Shown here in pieces: positions 33,601-44,874 of a stretch of DNA of 64,000 nt. The notes under the pieces are model-generated. The model did not search any database. It was not told the DNA's origin and saw only the letters and a program-made list of their open reading frames with translations. The DNA is from Acheta domesticus. Lineage: Eukaryota > Arthropoda > Insecta > Orthoptera > Gryllidae. The position numbers and the translations under genes were made by a program. Location of the stretch: assembly GCA_031308135.1 (NCBI GenBank), contig JAHLJT010002630.1:97012141-97076140 (forward strand). Reading direction: 5' to 3'. The first letter of the stretch is position 1. The number at the start of each line of letters is the position of its first letter.

Positions 33601-36600
33601 GAAAAATTAATAAAATGTCAATAAAATGGAAACTGGGCTGCGATAGATGGCAGCTGGTAAGAGAACCTGTCAAGTCCGAATAGCTATCCAAGACCCAAAG
33701 AAATAGAAAACTAATACGGGAAAGTCTGTGCCGTTCTGAAGCAAAAGTTTAAGATCTCTCACACCGTTAATATGCATATTTCCAGCAATTCGTAAAAACT
33801 ATTGTGTTTGTGAGTTAATGTGCTTAACCTTATTGCAAATCAAGTTTTTCGAAAACTCAAAAATTTTCTGTGAAAAAGAGCTTTGCATTTTTAGTAACGC
33901 CATTTTCTTAAAAAATGCTCCAAATTTTTCAAAGAAAATTGCTATTTAGGCCGAGGTTTGACTGTTCTTTAATATTCTAAACTTAATTTTTCCTTTCTGT
34001 AATTAGAAAAACCGAAAAATTAAGAAAATGTCAAAAAAATGTATTTTGGGCGGCGACAGATGACAGCTGACACGAGTATGTGGCAATTCCGAATAGTTAG
34101 CTCAGACCCAAGGTAATATAAAACTTATACGGGAAAGTCAGTGCCATCCAGAAGCAGCACTAGTTTAAAATTGCGTAAATAGTCGAATATGGAGGTAAAA
34201 AGTGCCACCAAATTAAATCGAAAACTGATAATCGATAACCGAGATACTGATGGGAAAGGGAATAATAAATGCCGTAGATTCCCAAAAAATCAGTCTCATA
34301 GGGCAATCTGTTGCAGAGATAAATAAGAAACGTGTTTTCACGATTTATTTTTAATCTCAGTTTCTCTTGCATGTATTAGACTAAAACCAGTGGTGCTAAA
34401 GAATGGCACAGACTTTCCCGTATTAGTTTTCTATTTCCTTGGGTCTTCGCTAGCTATTCCGAATTGCCACATACTCTTTCTTGCAGCTGATATCTATCAC
34501 CGCAAAAAGTACTTTTTTTTGTCATTTCTTAATTTTACAGTTCCCTATTGGTAGAACGGAAATATTCATTTTACAGTATTAAAGAATACAAAATCTTAGT
34601 CCTAAATGGCAATTTTCTTTTAAAAATTGTGTGCCGTTGTAAAGAAAATTGCGTTTTAGCGCTACTAAAAATGAGAAATTTGAAGCTCATTTTCACAAAA
34701 CATTTTTGAGTTTTCAAAATACTTTATTTGAAATTATTTGAAGACGGACAGAGGGACAGACGGACAGACTTTTTAGTTTTCACGGCCCGGCAATGAATTT
34801 TTTCCGCCGAAAATTGACCATTTTTTCGCGCAGCATTACATAACTTTCCCTATACTACATATATCACTCCGAGTATACGTACGTATACGGGAAAGTAACT
34901 AGTGGTGCTACAGAATGTCACAGATTAGTTTTCTATTTCCTTGGGTCTGGGCTAGCTATTCGGAATTACCACATACTCTTGCCAGCTGTCATCCTTCCAT
35001 GTATTTCCTTCCAAAGTATATTTTTTTGACATTTTCTTGACTTTTGAGTTTCCTAATATAGAACGGAAATATTAATTTTAGGATATTAAAGAACACTAAA
35101 CTTCTTCCTAAATGGCAATTTTCTTGAAAAAACTTTTGGCCGTTTTTAAGAAAATGGCTGTAAGCGCTGCTAAAAGTGCAAAACATGAAACTCTTTTTCA
35201 CAGAACATGTTTGAGTTTTCGGAACACTTCATTTGAAGTCATTTGAAGAAAATTAATTTACAAATGCAATGGTGTTTACAATTTGCTGGAAATGTGCATA
35301 TTAACGATGTGAGAGAAGTTTTAAAAAAATTACATTTATGTAATTTTTGCAAAAACAAAATAATACGCCAAATTTAACTTTACGTCATATTGAAGAGTGC
35401 AATGAGCATTATCCATTCGAAAAGTTTGAAGATAAAATTTGGGACAATTTTTGAGAAAATTTGAAAAAAAAATCAAATGTGCTCGTAAATACAATAATGT
35501 AAACAAATCGCCAATTATGTAAATATTACCACAAATGAACATTACTTCAAATACATTACATGAAGCTCCACGGACATTTTCAAACTTTTTTCAAAAACGG
35601 CTCCAAATTTTTTCTTTAAATTTCTTGTAAGAATAGAGTAAAATACACTTATTAAGGTGGCATGGGTCCGATTTTCACGGATAACTATGAATTTTCGAAA
35701 ATTGTGAAAGTTTGAATTTTTCGGCGTTTTTTGCCAAGTACAAAATTGAAGATAGAGATTTTTCCTTCAAATAAAATGTGTTCTCCAAAGTGAGTTTTTG
35801 TTTAAGGTCATGTACTTGTTTTGAAAATTTTAGTCGTTTTCGCCCAATATTGCGTGAAATATGTGCAATTTTAAAAAATTTAAAAAAAAACTAGATTTTC
35901 TCAAAAATGGCTCCAAATTTTTTCTTTAAACTTCTGGTAGGAATAGTGCTAAATGTACCCTATGAGAGGACATAAACGCCATATTGCTCTATTCTTTTGT
36001 TTTTTTCAAAAATGGCAAAAATGTAATTTTTTTGACTTTTCTCTCACATCGTTAATATTTACACTAGCGGCGAATTGTTCACATTATTATATTTATGAGT
36101 ACATGTGCTTCAAATAATGTCAAGTAAAGTTTATCGAAAACTCAAGCGTTTTCTGTGAAAAGTAGCTCAAACTTCCGCATTTTCAGAAACGCTCAAACAC
36201 CATTTTCTCATAAATGGCTACAAATTTTTTCTTCAAACTTTTCGAACGGATAGTGGTAATTGCACTCTTTAATATTAAGTAAAGTTTATTTTGAGGATTT
36301 TTTTTGTTATTTCAAAAATTACACATACGTAATTTTTTAAAGGATCTCTCACATCTTAAATATTCACATTACCCGCAAATTGTAAACATTATTATATTTG
36401 TTAGTGTAAGTGCTTCAAATAACTTCAAATAAAAAATTTTGAAAACTCATAAATTTTCTGTGAAAATGAGCTTCAAATTTCGCATTTTTAGTAGCGCTAA
36501 AACGCAATTTTCTTTAAAACGGCACATAATTTTTAAAAGAAAATTGCCATTTAGGGCTACGTTTTTTAGTTCTTTAATTTTCTAAAATGAATATTTTCGT

Positions 36601-36895
36601 TCTACCAATAGAAAACCGAAAAAATTAAGAAAATGACAAAAAAATGTACTTTTTGCGGTGATAGATGGTAGCTGGCAAGAAAGAGTATGTGGCAATTCGG
36701 AATAGCTAGCGAAGATCCAAGGAAATAGAAAACTAATACGGGAAAGTTTGTGCCATTCTATAGCACCACTACTTCGTTATCAGCGCTTGCAATGAATTTT
36801 TTTTGTCGCCGAAAATTCGCCGTTTTTTCGCGCAGCATTACATAACTTTCCCTGTACTACGTATATCGCTCCGTGTATACGTACGTATAAGGGAA
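30664..36895. repeat. RF1 repeat block, several nested and inverted copies (6.2 kb)
   Basis: A mosaic of RF1 copies in both orientations. Termini of the GTGGTGCTACAGAATGGCAC type lie near 30668, 31405, 33735, 34160, 34390, 34905 and 36765. Termini of the ACTTTCCCGTATAC type lie near 31548, 32603, 34880 and 36890. At 30664-31412 two short copies meet head to head and form a palindrome. The internal block CTCAAAAACGGCTCCAAAT recurs throughout, and CCGTCCGTCCGTC tracts occur near 32850. No ORF with coding character was found. Confidence 0.65.
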
Positions 36896-37029
36896 AGTAA
36901 AAATTGCAGTGACGGGGGAAAATAATTGAAGTGGATTAAATTTTTATCCAATTTTGAAGCCAGATTGAAATAGAAAACATAAACAAGTTTTTAAAATTGA
37001 TTTTCGACATGACAGGTTTTCCTCTAGAA

Positions 37030-37332
37030 CGGGGCTGTCCGACTTAGAAGGGCTTATGCACCAAAAATCAGATTATAGTTAAGCCGCGGGCCGCACCGTA
37101 ATTTAAGATGGTTTTTACCCTAACAGAATATACTGAAAGAAATATGTTAGATACAATTTTTATTCAACATACTTAATGATTATGTACATACAACGAGAAA
37201 ATTAATACATCATTAAATAAAAATATGATTAATTGCACAATTGTATTGTATTTGGTTGCTATAATAAAGTTTTCCATTGCACTCTTGGGCCGCACAGGAG
37301 AGATCCGGCGGGAAGCCGGTTGGAAAGCCCTG
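37030..37332. mobile_element. Short hAT MITE, Buster-like (303 bp)
   Basis: The left end is CGGGGCTGTCCGAC and the right end GTTGGAAAGCCCTG, i.e. imperfect inverted repeats of the CAGGGCTNTCC type. Flanks are CTCTAGAA (37022-37029) and CCCTAGAA (37333-37340), an 8-bp duplication with TA in the centre as in Buster-type hAT elements. No coding capacity. Confidence 0.75.
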
Positions 37333-37340
37333 CCCTAGAA

Positions 37341-38094
37341 CGTGTCTCATAACATTCTTTAACATATATTTTTTCAAATTTTTAAACAATGGGGACGGTA
37401 GTGAAAAAAATTAAAACTAATTTCACCAGTTACAAAATGTTAAATTTATAAAAAAATTATGAAAATTTTTATAAATTTATAAAAAAATTATTAAAATATG
37501 ATTGGAAAAAAATGTTTCACCAATGTTTAAACAATTTATATTTAAAATATTGAAAAGTCTCACTTACCAGCTTGATTTACATTTTGCTCACAAATGTTTG
37601 TTTTTTATGTGGAAAGTATTTACATTATTGAAATAAAATCATCAAACCCCTTTTTTATTTAATTTTTTAAATTTAAGTCGCATCAACATCTAGGTTATTA
37701 CCGACTAAATAAATACAACATATTACATTTTACATTAACAATATCCAGTTTTTACAATATTAAGGATGCAAAACTATGAATATGCATTCGAAACATACTG
37801 TACATTTACATTAAAATTACATCAATAATCATTGTTGTTGCAGCAGGAGAACGAGATGACAGTATCCTTATATGATTAAATATTGTCCAAAAAACGTATT
37901 TCGATACAAAAGTTTATTACATTACTTTGGTATTTATCATCAGTTAGAATAGAATTAAAACTTTCTGATTCGAAAATTGAGGTCTGATGGAATTGTACTG
38001 GGGACATTCTTGGAGGATGTGATTAATGTCACAGCAGCGACGGAACTCCCATAGATGCCGACAGGACCATGTTCGGGGGCCCCATGCTATTTTT
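37341..38094. other. AT-rich DNA, nothing recognised
   Basis: This precedes a hAT transposase relic; some of it may be the decayed 5' part of that element. Confidence 0.35.
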
Positions 38095-40012
38095 TAGTCC
38101 CCAATTCAAAACGAAAAAAATGTCTTTCATCTGAAACCGAGTTTGATGAAATCACAGAAGAAATAAATGAAGCGCCGTTCTTTTCTATTGTATTGGACAC
38201 AACGCAAAACGTATCAAAAGTTGACAAATGAAGTCAAATTTTACTATTTGTAAACATCGAGAAAAATGAATATGGCAAAACGATTAACATACAAATTAAT
38301 GAATCTTACTTTTGTATACATTGTTGAAACAGCCCAACATTTTGACCTTGGAATGTAGTTACAAATTGCCATGTTCTTAAAGCTTTATAATACTTCGTGC
38401 AAATATTTCAAACTCATTCCCACAAATGTATAATAAACACTAAAATATGCAAGAACTGTTGCAGTCATTTTCTAACTGAATTTAAGTCAATGTGTTTCAA
38501 AGGCGAGAAAATGGTAAATGATTTTTATTTTTTTTAACTACAGCCCAGCAGTCGAAAAAAAACTGAAAAAATCCACAACGATTTGCATTTTGAGATAAAC
38601 TTTTGAGATTTTTTTCGAGTCTGTTCCAGGTTCTGAGACAGTCAAAAAGTATGTTTCGTTATTGTTTTCAAAAATATTTTTGTTCAAAAAGATTTTTTTG
38701 CGTTTCAATTTGGCTCTGAAAAATACAAAAAAATATTCTTCTGATAATATAAATTAATTTCTTAATTGGTACGTTTTATCGATCTGGTAAAATAGTGTTA
38801 AGCTAACGAAAAAAATTGAAATAAAAAAAACAAGCTTTTGGCTGTAGAGGGGTGTGGGTGGTGGGACAGGGGCCAAGAAACCTTTCAAAAATCTTATTTT
38901 TATGATAGAATTTTAGTGTAACTAGTCATATGTCATTTGGTTTTAGGAAACGTTTTACTATTTTTTTCCCTGGGTACCATTTAGCGATAAACGAGTGATG
39001 AAAATGAAACGACATTTTGACGAACATTGCGAGGATCAACGACTCACTGATGAGAAACAAAGATACCAACTTACAAGGGACCTTTCAACAAGTTCAGGTC
39101 GAAATCTGACCTGGTCTTTTTTCTTTTGAACGAAAAACTAGCTGCCTTTTCGCACTGGAAGTTTCTGAAAAAAATACGAAATTTCCATTCTTTTCACGAC
39201 GCAAATGGTCGTTCGCGTGGGGATTGGCAACCCTGCTTTCTGTGTGAGAAAGCCGAACGAACAAGCGCTTCTAAGCAGGTTTCAGAACAAAAATATGGAA
39301 AAATTAAATAATTAAAATTATCTTTCTAACTTCGTAACATGTTACTGCAAAATTGTTTACAAACGGATTTTTCCACTCACGTATTTTAAAACAGGTAACT
39401 AACTGTCGAACACAGGTAATAAATCCTCAGCTTAGCTTCAGTAGTTCGGGACACGGTGTTTCCCGAATTGAACTGTTTTTTACCCAGCGAACTGCCAGGC
39501 ACAACCGTTCAGTTGAGATCCTAGCGAGCAATGACAGCACTATTTGAGTCGTTTGCGGTCACACCTCTCTCTGCAGTAAGGGCTGGCCACGCCGTCAGCA
39601 AAAAACAGTGCGGCCAAAACCGAACAAATTATTATTTTTTTAGTAACTTCCAGTGCCAAAAGCAGCTAATTTTTATAGCTGTTGTAAACAATAAATATCT
39701 TTCAAAAGAATAAAAAATCTGGCAAGATTTCGACCCGAACCTGTTGAAAGGTCCCTTGGATATTGCCTTTAACAATTTGGAGCGACGATTTGTTGGATTG
39801 AAAAATTCAGTGACAATTTTCACAGTGATTCAGCCACAAGATTGATAGCTCTTTCGTCCTATGAAATTTACGAAGACGCACAAAACTTTCAATCAAAATA
39901 CCCTGCAGATGTTGCGGAAAACTCGTCTAGTTATTGTCTTTGCGGATTTGTTTCGCAAATTTCAAAATTAAGATCTATTGATCTTGCAAATATTAATAAT
40001 GAACATTACTCA
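38095..40012 (+). pseudogene. hAT transposase relic (interrupted)
   Basis: The plus strand reads FDEITEEINEAPFFSIVLDT then TQNVSKVDK (38145-38225) and NIEKNEYGKTINIQINES, resembling the catalytic N-terminal part of hAT transposases (FS...D.T.D.S...Q). Near 39000-39070 it reads KRHFDEHCEDQRLTDEKQRY, and after a 0.68-kb insertion DIAFNNLERRF, a late hAT motif. It continues to 40012, where a piggyBac-like element is inserted. Many stops and frameshifts are present. Confidence 0.55.
39075..39757. mobile_element. Non-autonomous DNA element nested in hAT relic
   Basis: Terminal inverted repeats of about 50 bp: AAGGGACCTTTCAACAAGTT...GGTCGAAATCT at the left and AGATTTCGACCCGAACCTG...TTGAAAGGTCCCTT at the right. 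It splits the hAT relic between QRY and DIAFNNLE. I could not find a clear target duplication, so the superfamily is unassigned. Small ORFs inside are not recognised. Confidence 0.65.
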
Positions 40013-40169
40013 TTAACCCTTAAGTGGGCGCGTGGCTTACTGAGTAAGCCACGGTACATTTCTTAGCTTTTCTTTCCTAGAATTTCGAAAAACCGGAAAT
40101 GCTGATGCCTAATACCCTACCGCCAGCTCTTGCTCTGCTGATTGTAAGTCAGTACGTATTTTGCTTTGT

Positions 40170-40290
40170 GTCACCATAGCCCGCTAGTATGCTTTAAAAG
40201 CCTCGGCGCTTTGCCCCTCTCCTTGTTATAGCTAAAAGTTCCGCTACTGACCGCTGGCGCGCTGCTCGCCGACCATTCCTCGATCTGCTG
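40170..40290 (+). repeat. Inverted repeat arm (pairs with 41790-41912)
   Basis: GTGTCACCATAGCCCGCTAG followed by TATGC and CTCGCCGACCATTC match the reverse complement of 41790-41912. The left arm is inside the piggyBac-like element and the right arm outside it, so the second arm is probably part of another, broken copy. Confidence 0.6.
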
Positions 40291-40317
40291 CTGCATGCAA
40301 ATATACGGAGATACGCA

Positions 40318-40590
40318 TTACAGACACAGAACTTTTCGATTTACAGGCTTTGAATTCAAGTATTTAGGCATCTCCATTACTTCTTTAGTAACAGCAGCAA
40401 TGTTCTTCACGACCTCTGATAAAAAAAAATGTTCAGAAATTATGTCAATGATCGTTATTAAACCTGCGCTCTCGTCACATGCAAGGAAACTGTTTCTTTG
40501 CAAAGCTGGCTTAATATATTTTTGAAAGTTTCTTTTCACAACAAACCTTGGAAGTTGTGGTACAGCTTTCACAATAAATTGCTCTACCAC
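40318..40590 (-). CDS. Unrecognised ORF inside piggyBac-like element
   Basis: A 90-residue open frame on minus (MVEQFIVKAVPQLPRF...) preceded by a possible acceptor CCCTGCAG. Composition looks protein-like (SAGLITIIDIISEHFF, EVVKNIAAVTKEVMEM), but I recognise no family. It could be a transposase remnant, a captured exon or chance. Confidence 0.2.
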   Translation of the reverse strand: MVEQFIVKAVPQLPRFVVKRNFQKYIKPALQRNSFLACDESAGLITIIDIISEHFFLSEVVKNIAAVTKEVMEMPKYLNSKPVNRKVLCL

Positions 40591-41619
40591 ATATAACCTG
40601 CAGGGTTATTTAAAGATGAGAATGATTTGTTTATTAATTTAATAACCACCCATGTTAATTATCTTCACATTCTAAATAAATATTCATATACATTCTTGAT
40701 GTTTCTGAATGTTAATAAAATATGTAACCCTTACTTCGGCAACCTAACAATTCAGTTTATTCTCAAAATTTGATACAAAATTTTTAAAAAATACTCACAA
40801 ATAGCACTAACAATTTCTGTTTACATTCAATAAAAACATACTGGCTCCAAGTACTGGGAATGATCGTTTGAGACAGCTTCGGATATTTCTCGTATTGTAA
40901 CACTTGTCAATCAAAAAGTGACACATTTTCTCACAAACGTCATTGGATATCACGAGATGTCTGTTTGTTGATTTTATTTCTGATGTTTGATTTATTGTTC
41001 TATCATTGTTGTGGAATTTGGAAGCGGACTACGCAAAGAATTAGAAATAGTGTCTACATTGTACTTTAGTTGCTCTTATTGAAAAACTCCAGTTTTATCT
41101 TGTACCTCCATGAGAGCGCCAATATGAATTTCGCTAGTCGAAAGTAATTTTATGACTCTATCTCTAGGTGAGAACGTTTTTACCAGGGCAATTTTTTTGA
41201 GTGAACTTTCCCGAGTATTATTTACAACAGCGTCAGCATTTATTTATAACAGCGCCCGTCGTCCGTTTTAGAACTAGTTTCTTCCAGTTATTTAGCGATT
41301 ATTTTTCACGAATACTTCTATTTTGAATTTTTACTTTTTTGAGCGTGTAATATAGATTAAAGAATAAATGCAGTTTGAAAATATAAAAATTAGATAGTAT
41401 AAAACTGATAAATAATAGTCTTCTATTTCTTCGTTTTCATCCATTGTCTTTAAAAACCTTAAAGACATTATGCGCATTATAATTTTCTTTAAATACCTAA
41501 ATATACAAGTAAATATCAGAAATAATTAAGAATAAATATTGTATTTTATATGTCAAGAGGAATCAGTACTGGCTCACTAACCAAGTAGATTTCACGCATG
41601 CTATGTATTTGAGGGTTAA

Positions 41620-41720
41620 TTTGAAGCATTCACTCCACAATTTCTTTTAAGCAAACTGCACAGTGAAATATAATTTCAGTATTGTCTAATATTACCACTA
41701 ACACGAGTTTGCAATGCCTC
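41620..41720 (+). pseudogene. hAT relic, continuation after piggyBac insertion
   Basis: Removing the TTAA-flanked element joins NINNEHYSL to SIHSTISF...VLSNITTN, which reads like the end of the same relic. The match is weak. Confidence 0.35.
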
Positions 41721-41789
41721 ATATCACAGTAAGTGACCAAATTCGTCCGAATGCGGGCATTTCCCTATGCATTAAAACGGCCCGAAGGT

Positions 41790-41912
41790 CTCGCGAATGG
41801 TCGGCGACCAGCGCTCCAGCGGCCACAATGTGAAACTTCGTCCGTTCGCTTACTTCCATAAGGATCGGCGAAGTGCCGCGGCTGTAAGGCATACTAGCGG
41901 GCTATGGTGTCA
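41790..41912 (-). repeat. Inverted repeat arm (pairs with 40170-40290)
   Basis: The reverse complement shares CACCATAGCCCGCTAGTATG and GTCGCCGACCATTCGCGA with the copy at 40170-40290. Confidence 0.6.
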
Positions 41913-42427
41913 CGTAAGCTGTGTATCAACTCTTTCGCTTTGCCCATGCATCTTGGCATACTCAGTACCCCGCGCGCCTAGTTACTCGTGAAAAACTAAA
42001 TGAAGCAGATCTATTTCGAATTCAAGATCTGAGGGAGAACAGATCGACGACCACTCGTGAGATAGTGATTCGGAAAATATACAAATGTCCGATCACGACA
42101 GTAAATCTGAAGGCATTTGCACATCACGAAACAGTAGTGATAGTTATAGCAATAGCGATGAGTTTTCTGAAAACAAAAGAGAAAACTTTTCTGAAATAAT
42201 TTTCAAACACAATAGATCGTGCGTCAAGAAACAATTACAAGAAATTAAATAGTGGGAAATGACGCCCTTGAAAAGTAAATTTTAAAAAATATCGAAAAAA
42301 ATATTTGAAGAAAATTCTCCCCGCCGTAAAAACAAAAGTGGCTAATAACACGAAAGATGAACTCTGCACTCATCACTTTCATAGATATTTCAATTGATTT
42401 GATTGACTTTTCGATGATGGTTTGATT

Positions 42428-42612
42428 GATTGGTGATTTCGAGAACGTGAATTGCTAAGTGCATTATTCCCGTAAGTGTGGTACATGATTTTACTGAGGA
42501 TATGGCGGTGATCTTCCCCAGTTGGTTGGTGAGATCCGGCGCCGACCTACCGTCGGCTATCGGGGTTTTCCCCCAAACAGGTATCTCCCACCAGAAGGCC
42601 GCGCCGAACTAT
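42428..42612 (+). repeat. Dispersed repeat RF2, diverged copy
   Basis: It shares CCCGTAAGTGTGG, GCCGACCTACCGTCGGC, GGGGTTTTCCCC and AGGTATCTCCCACCAG with the copies at 45395 and 53015, in the same order. Confidence 0.7.
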
Positions 42613-43600
42613 TACGCTTCACGTGACAGAACACTTCGGAAAGACGTGATTAGTATTGACAGATCTGGAAAATTCCCTCATTTTCAGTAGTTCCATCTTC
42701 ATTCTTTCAGATTTTTGGAGAAAAGAGAAATCAAGATTGAATGTTAATACTCTAGCTGCAGCACTTACCCTAAAATTTAATATGAAGGATACTTACTTCT
42801 TGCTCCGAAATTTTGAATATATTGTTAGAAAATGATATATCGACAAAATATTCATCCAATAGAAAAATTATCGATTAATTAAATAATTAAAAGAGATGAC
42901 ATCACAATAAGTGTATTTTTGTTTGAATTAATAGAATGTTTCATTTGGTTACGTTTAACTTTGCCTCAAAGTTTTTTGTCCTTTCATTGCAAAAAAATTG
43001 GCTATCTTATTAAATATACATTATATATCAATATACACGGCCACTGTGAAATTAAATTTTGTTGCGCGCGAATTGAACGTTGGTGGCTGGTAAGTAAACT
43101 GTAAAACATCGATGGTTTATGGTAAAGTATTCATGATGAAAAGACGTGGTTGAGCTATTGCGCAGCCTATCCGGGATTCAGCCATTAAGCTTCATGCATC
43201 ACTTTGCACAACATTAGCGGGAATTTTAAAGATAACGGCGACCTATCAAAAGTATCACCTTGCTCCAAGGCATTAAAAAAAATAGGCATTTTTTAAAATC
43301 TTGCATCTTTTATTTCAACATTTTCATCGTGTATTTTTGGTTGGTCACCGTTGAAAACTGCCATTTTCAAAACATTTCTAAACACTTGTCGCATTCCATG
43401 CATCATGGCGGTCAGCGTCTGAAGTGGCCTTTCAAACAACGCGATTCAAGCTCGTTGTTTTCAAACGAAGTGGCCGTGTTGTGGTCACGTGATTCGTGAC
43501 GTATCTTGTGCCGAACCGAATAAGCAACAATCATTGCGCCCAGTGATCTCTATACCATTATACTTCAGTTTAATGTTCAGTCACTCTATGTTGAGGAGGC
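42613..43600. other. AT-rich DNA downstream of DUF4789-like gene
   Basis: This region should contain the 3'UTR of the minus-strand gene that ends at 43618. No other feature was seen. Confidence 0.35.
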
Positions 43601-43617
43601 GTGGCGCAGCGGAGAGG

Positions 43618-43758
43618 TCAGCGATCGCCGAAGAAGCTCTGCGGCTTGGGGTGGTCGACGACGGTGACGCAGTCGCCGCGCAGGTCGCGCACGGGGCAGT
43701 TGACGTGCGACGGCACCGCCAGCGCGTACAGGCGCAGCGCCAGGTCGGACGGCACCAC
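43618..43758 (-). CDS. Secreted DUF4789-like protein, exon 3 (terminal)
   Basis: The exon follows the acceptor GCGTGTCGCAG and encodes VVPSDLALRLYALAVPSHVN then CPVRDLRGDCVTVVDHPKPQ and SFFGDR before a TGA at 43620-43618. It carries the last two cysteines of the protein and a hydrophilic tail. It joins exon 2 in phase 0. It is very GC-rich with G/C at nearly all third positions, unlike the flanking AT-rich DNA. Its reading frame is the only one of several open GC-rich frames that connects to exon 2. Confidence 0.65.
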   Translation of the reverse strand: MVPSDLALRLYALAVPSHVNCPVRDLRGDCVTVVDHPKPQSFFGDR

Positions 43759-43814
43759 CTGCGACACGCGCCCGCGCGCGCCACCCACGCAATCACTCCT
43801 ACGGCGGACACATA

Positions 43815-44046
43815 CTTCGGTTCTTCTTTCTTGGCGCACGGGGTGGCGTGTCAATAACATGGAATATCTCACGGTAATTTGCGTCGTTCTCCGTTGTGCC
43901 GCCAGGAGTCGCATGATCGCCAGCACTGATCGATACCGTCCCGACCATGCGACTCCTCGCGGCACAACCGAGAACGACGCGAAATACCGTGAGATAATCC
44001 ATTTTATTGACACCCCACCCCGTGAGCCAAGAAAGAAAAACCGAAG
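43815..44046. mobile_element. Palindromic MITE, copy C (TA-flanked)
   Basis: The ends CTTCGGTTCTTCTTTCTTGG and CCAAGAAAGAAAAACCGAAG are inverted repeats, with TA on both sides as for Tc1/mariner-type insertions. Inside, TGGAATATCTCACGG...CGCCAGGAGTCGCATGATCG pairs with GACCATGCGACTCCTCGCGG...ATACCGTGAGATAATCCA, so the whole element can fold into one hairpin. It lies in intron 2 of the DUF4789-like gene. Confidence 0.82.
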
Positions 44047-44055
44047 TATACTATA

Positions 44056-44290
44056 CGTGGGTTTTTATTTCTTGGTGCGTGAGGGCCTGTCTTCACGATG
44101 GATTATCCCACGGCATTTCGCTTCTTTCTCGGTCGTGCCGCTAGATGTTGCATGATTGCGAGCACTGCTCGATACGGAGCGATCATGTGACACCTAGCGG
44201 CACCCCAAGAAAGACGCAAAATGCCGTGAGAAATTTATCGTGAAGTATCGTGAAGACAGGCCCTCACACGCCAAGAAAGAAAATCTCACG
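44056..44290. mobile_element. Palindromic MITE, copy D (TA-flanked, next to copy C)
   Basis: Ends CGTGGGTTTTTATTTCTTGG and CCAAGAAAGAAAATCTCACG, flanked by TA, with the same palindromic core (GATGGATTATCCCACGGC, CGTGCCGCTAGATGTTGC). It starts only 9 bp after copy C. Confidence 0.82.
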
Positions 44291-44504
44291 TATAGTCGCG
44301 CGACTTTTCTTGACGCCTGAGTTACAAATATTACTTTGTTTCAGCCACAAGTTGAAATCACCAGTTATCACGCGAAAAAAGAATTAAAGCAATAGAGATA
44401 GTGGTTCTAAAGTTATGATGTCACAGCTCAGAGCTTATTTCTGAACAAAACAAGTGGTGAGCCTACAGCTATTAGCGCGACCCCGTAGTAGGGGGAAAAG
44501 GAAA

Positions 44505-44868
44505 TAGAGAAAGAAAGAAAGAATGAAAGAAAAAGCAAGAAAGAAAGAAAAGGAAAGAAAGAAAAAGAAAGAAAGAAAGAAGGAAGAAAGAAAGAAAAAA
44601 AGAAAAAGAAAAAAGAAAGAAAAAGAAGGAAAGAAAAAGAAAGAAAGAAAGAAAGAAAGAAGAAGAAGAAAAAGAAAGAAAGAAGGAAAGAAAGAAAAAG
44701 AAAGAAAAAGAAGGAAAGAAAGAAAGAAAGAAAGAAGGAAAGAAAAAGAAAGAAAGAAAAAGAAAGAGAAAAAGGAAAGAAAGAAAGAAAAAGAAAGAAA
44801 GAAAGAAGGAAAGAAAGAAAAAGAAGGAAAGAAAAAGAAAGAAAGAAAGAAAGAAGCAAAGAAAGGGG
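44505..44868. repeat. (GAAA)n/(GGAAA)n microsatellite
   Basis: About 360 bp of interrupted GAAA and GGAAAGAAA units. On the minus strand, the sense strand of the surrounding gene, it is a long TTTC polypyrimidine tract beginning right after the donor of exon 2. Confidence 0.95.
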
Positions 44869-44874
44869 CCGTGC

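Larger units (their letters stand above)
40017..41615. mobile_element. piggyBac-like non-autonomous element (1599 bp)
   Basis: TTAA lies on both sides (40013-40016 and 41616-41619), with termini CCCTTAAGTGGGCG and ...TGTATTTGAGGG that begin and end in CCCT/AGGG. Insertion at TTAA with CCC ends is diagnostic of piggyBac. Subterminal sequences are also inverted: CTTACTGAGTAAGCCACGG at the left, CTGGCTCACTAACCAAG at the right. The host sequence is the hAT relic. No transposase was recognised; an ORF at 40318-40590 on minus is of unknown nature. Confidence 0.65.

Noticed and set aside
43489..44155. ORFs spanning exon 3 and MITE C
   Set aside because: They run from a coding exon into a MITE; the plus-strand ones have no family resemblance or splice support.
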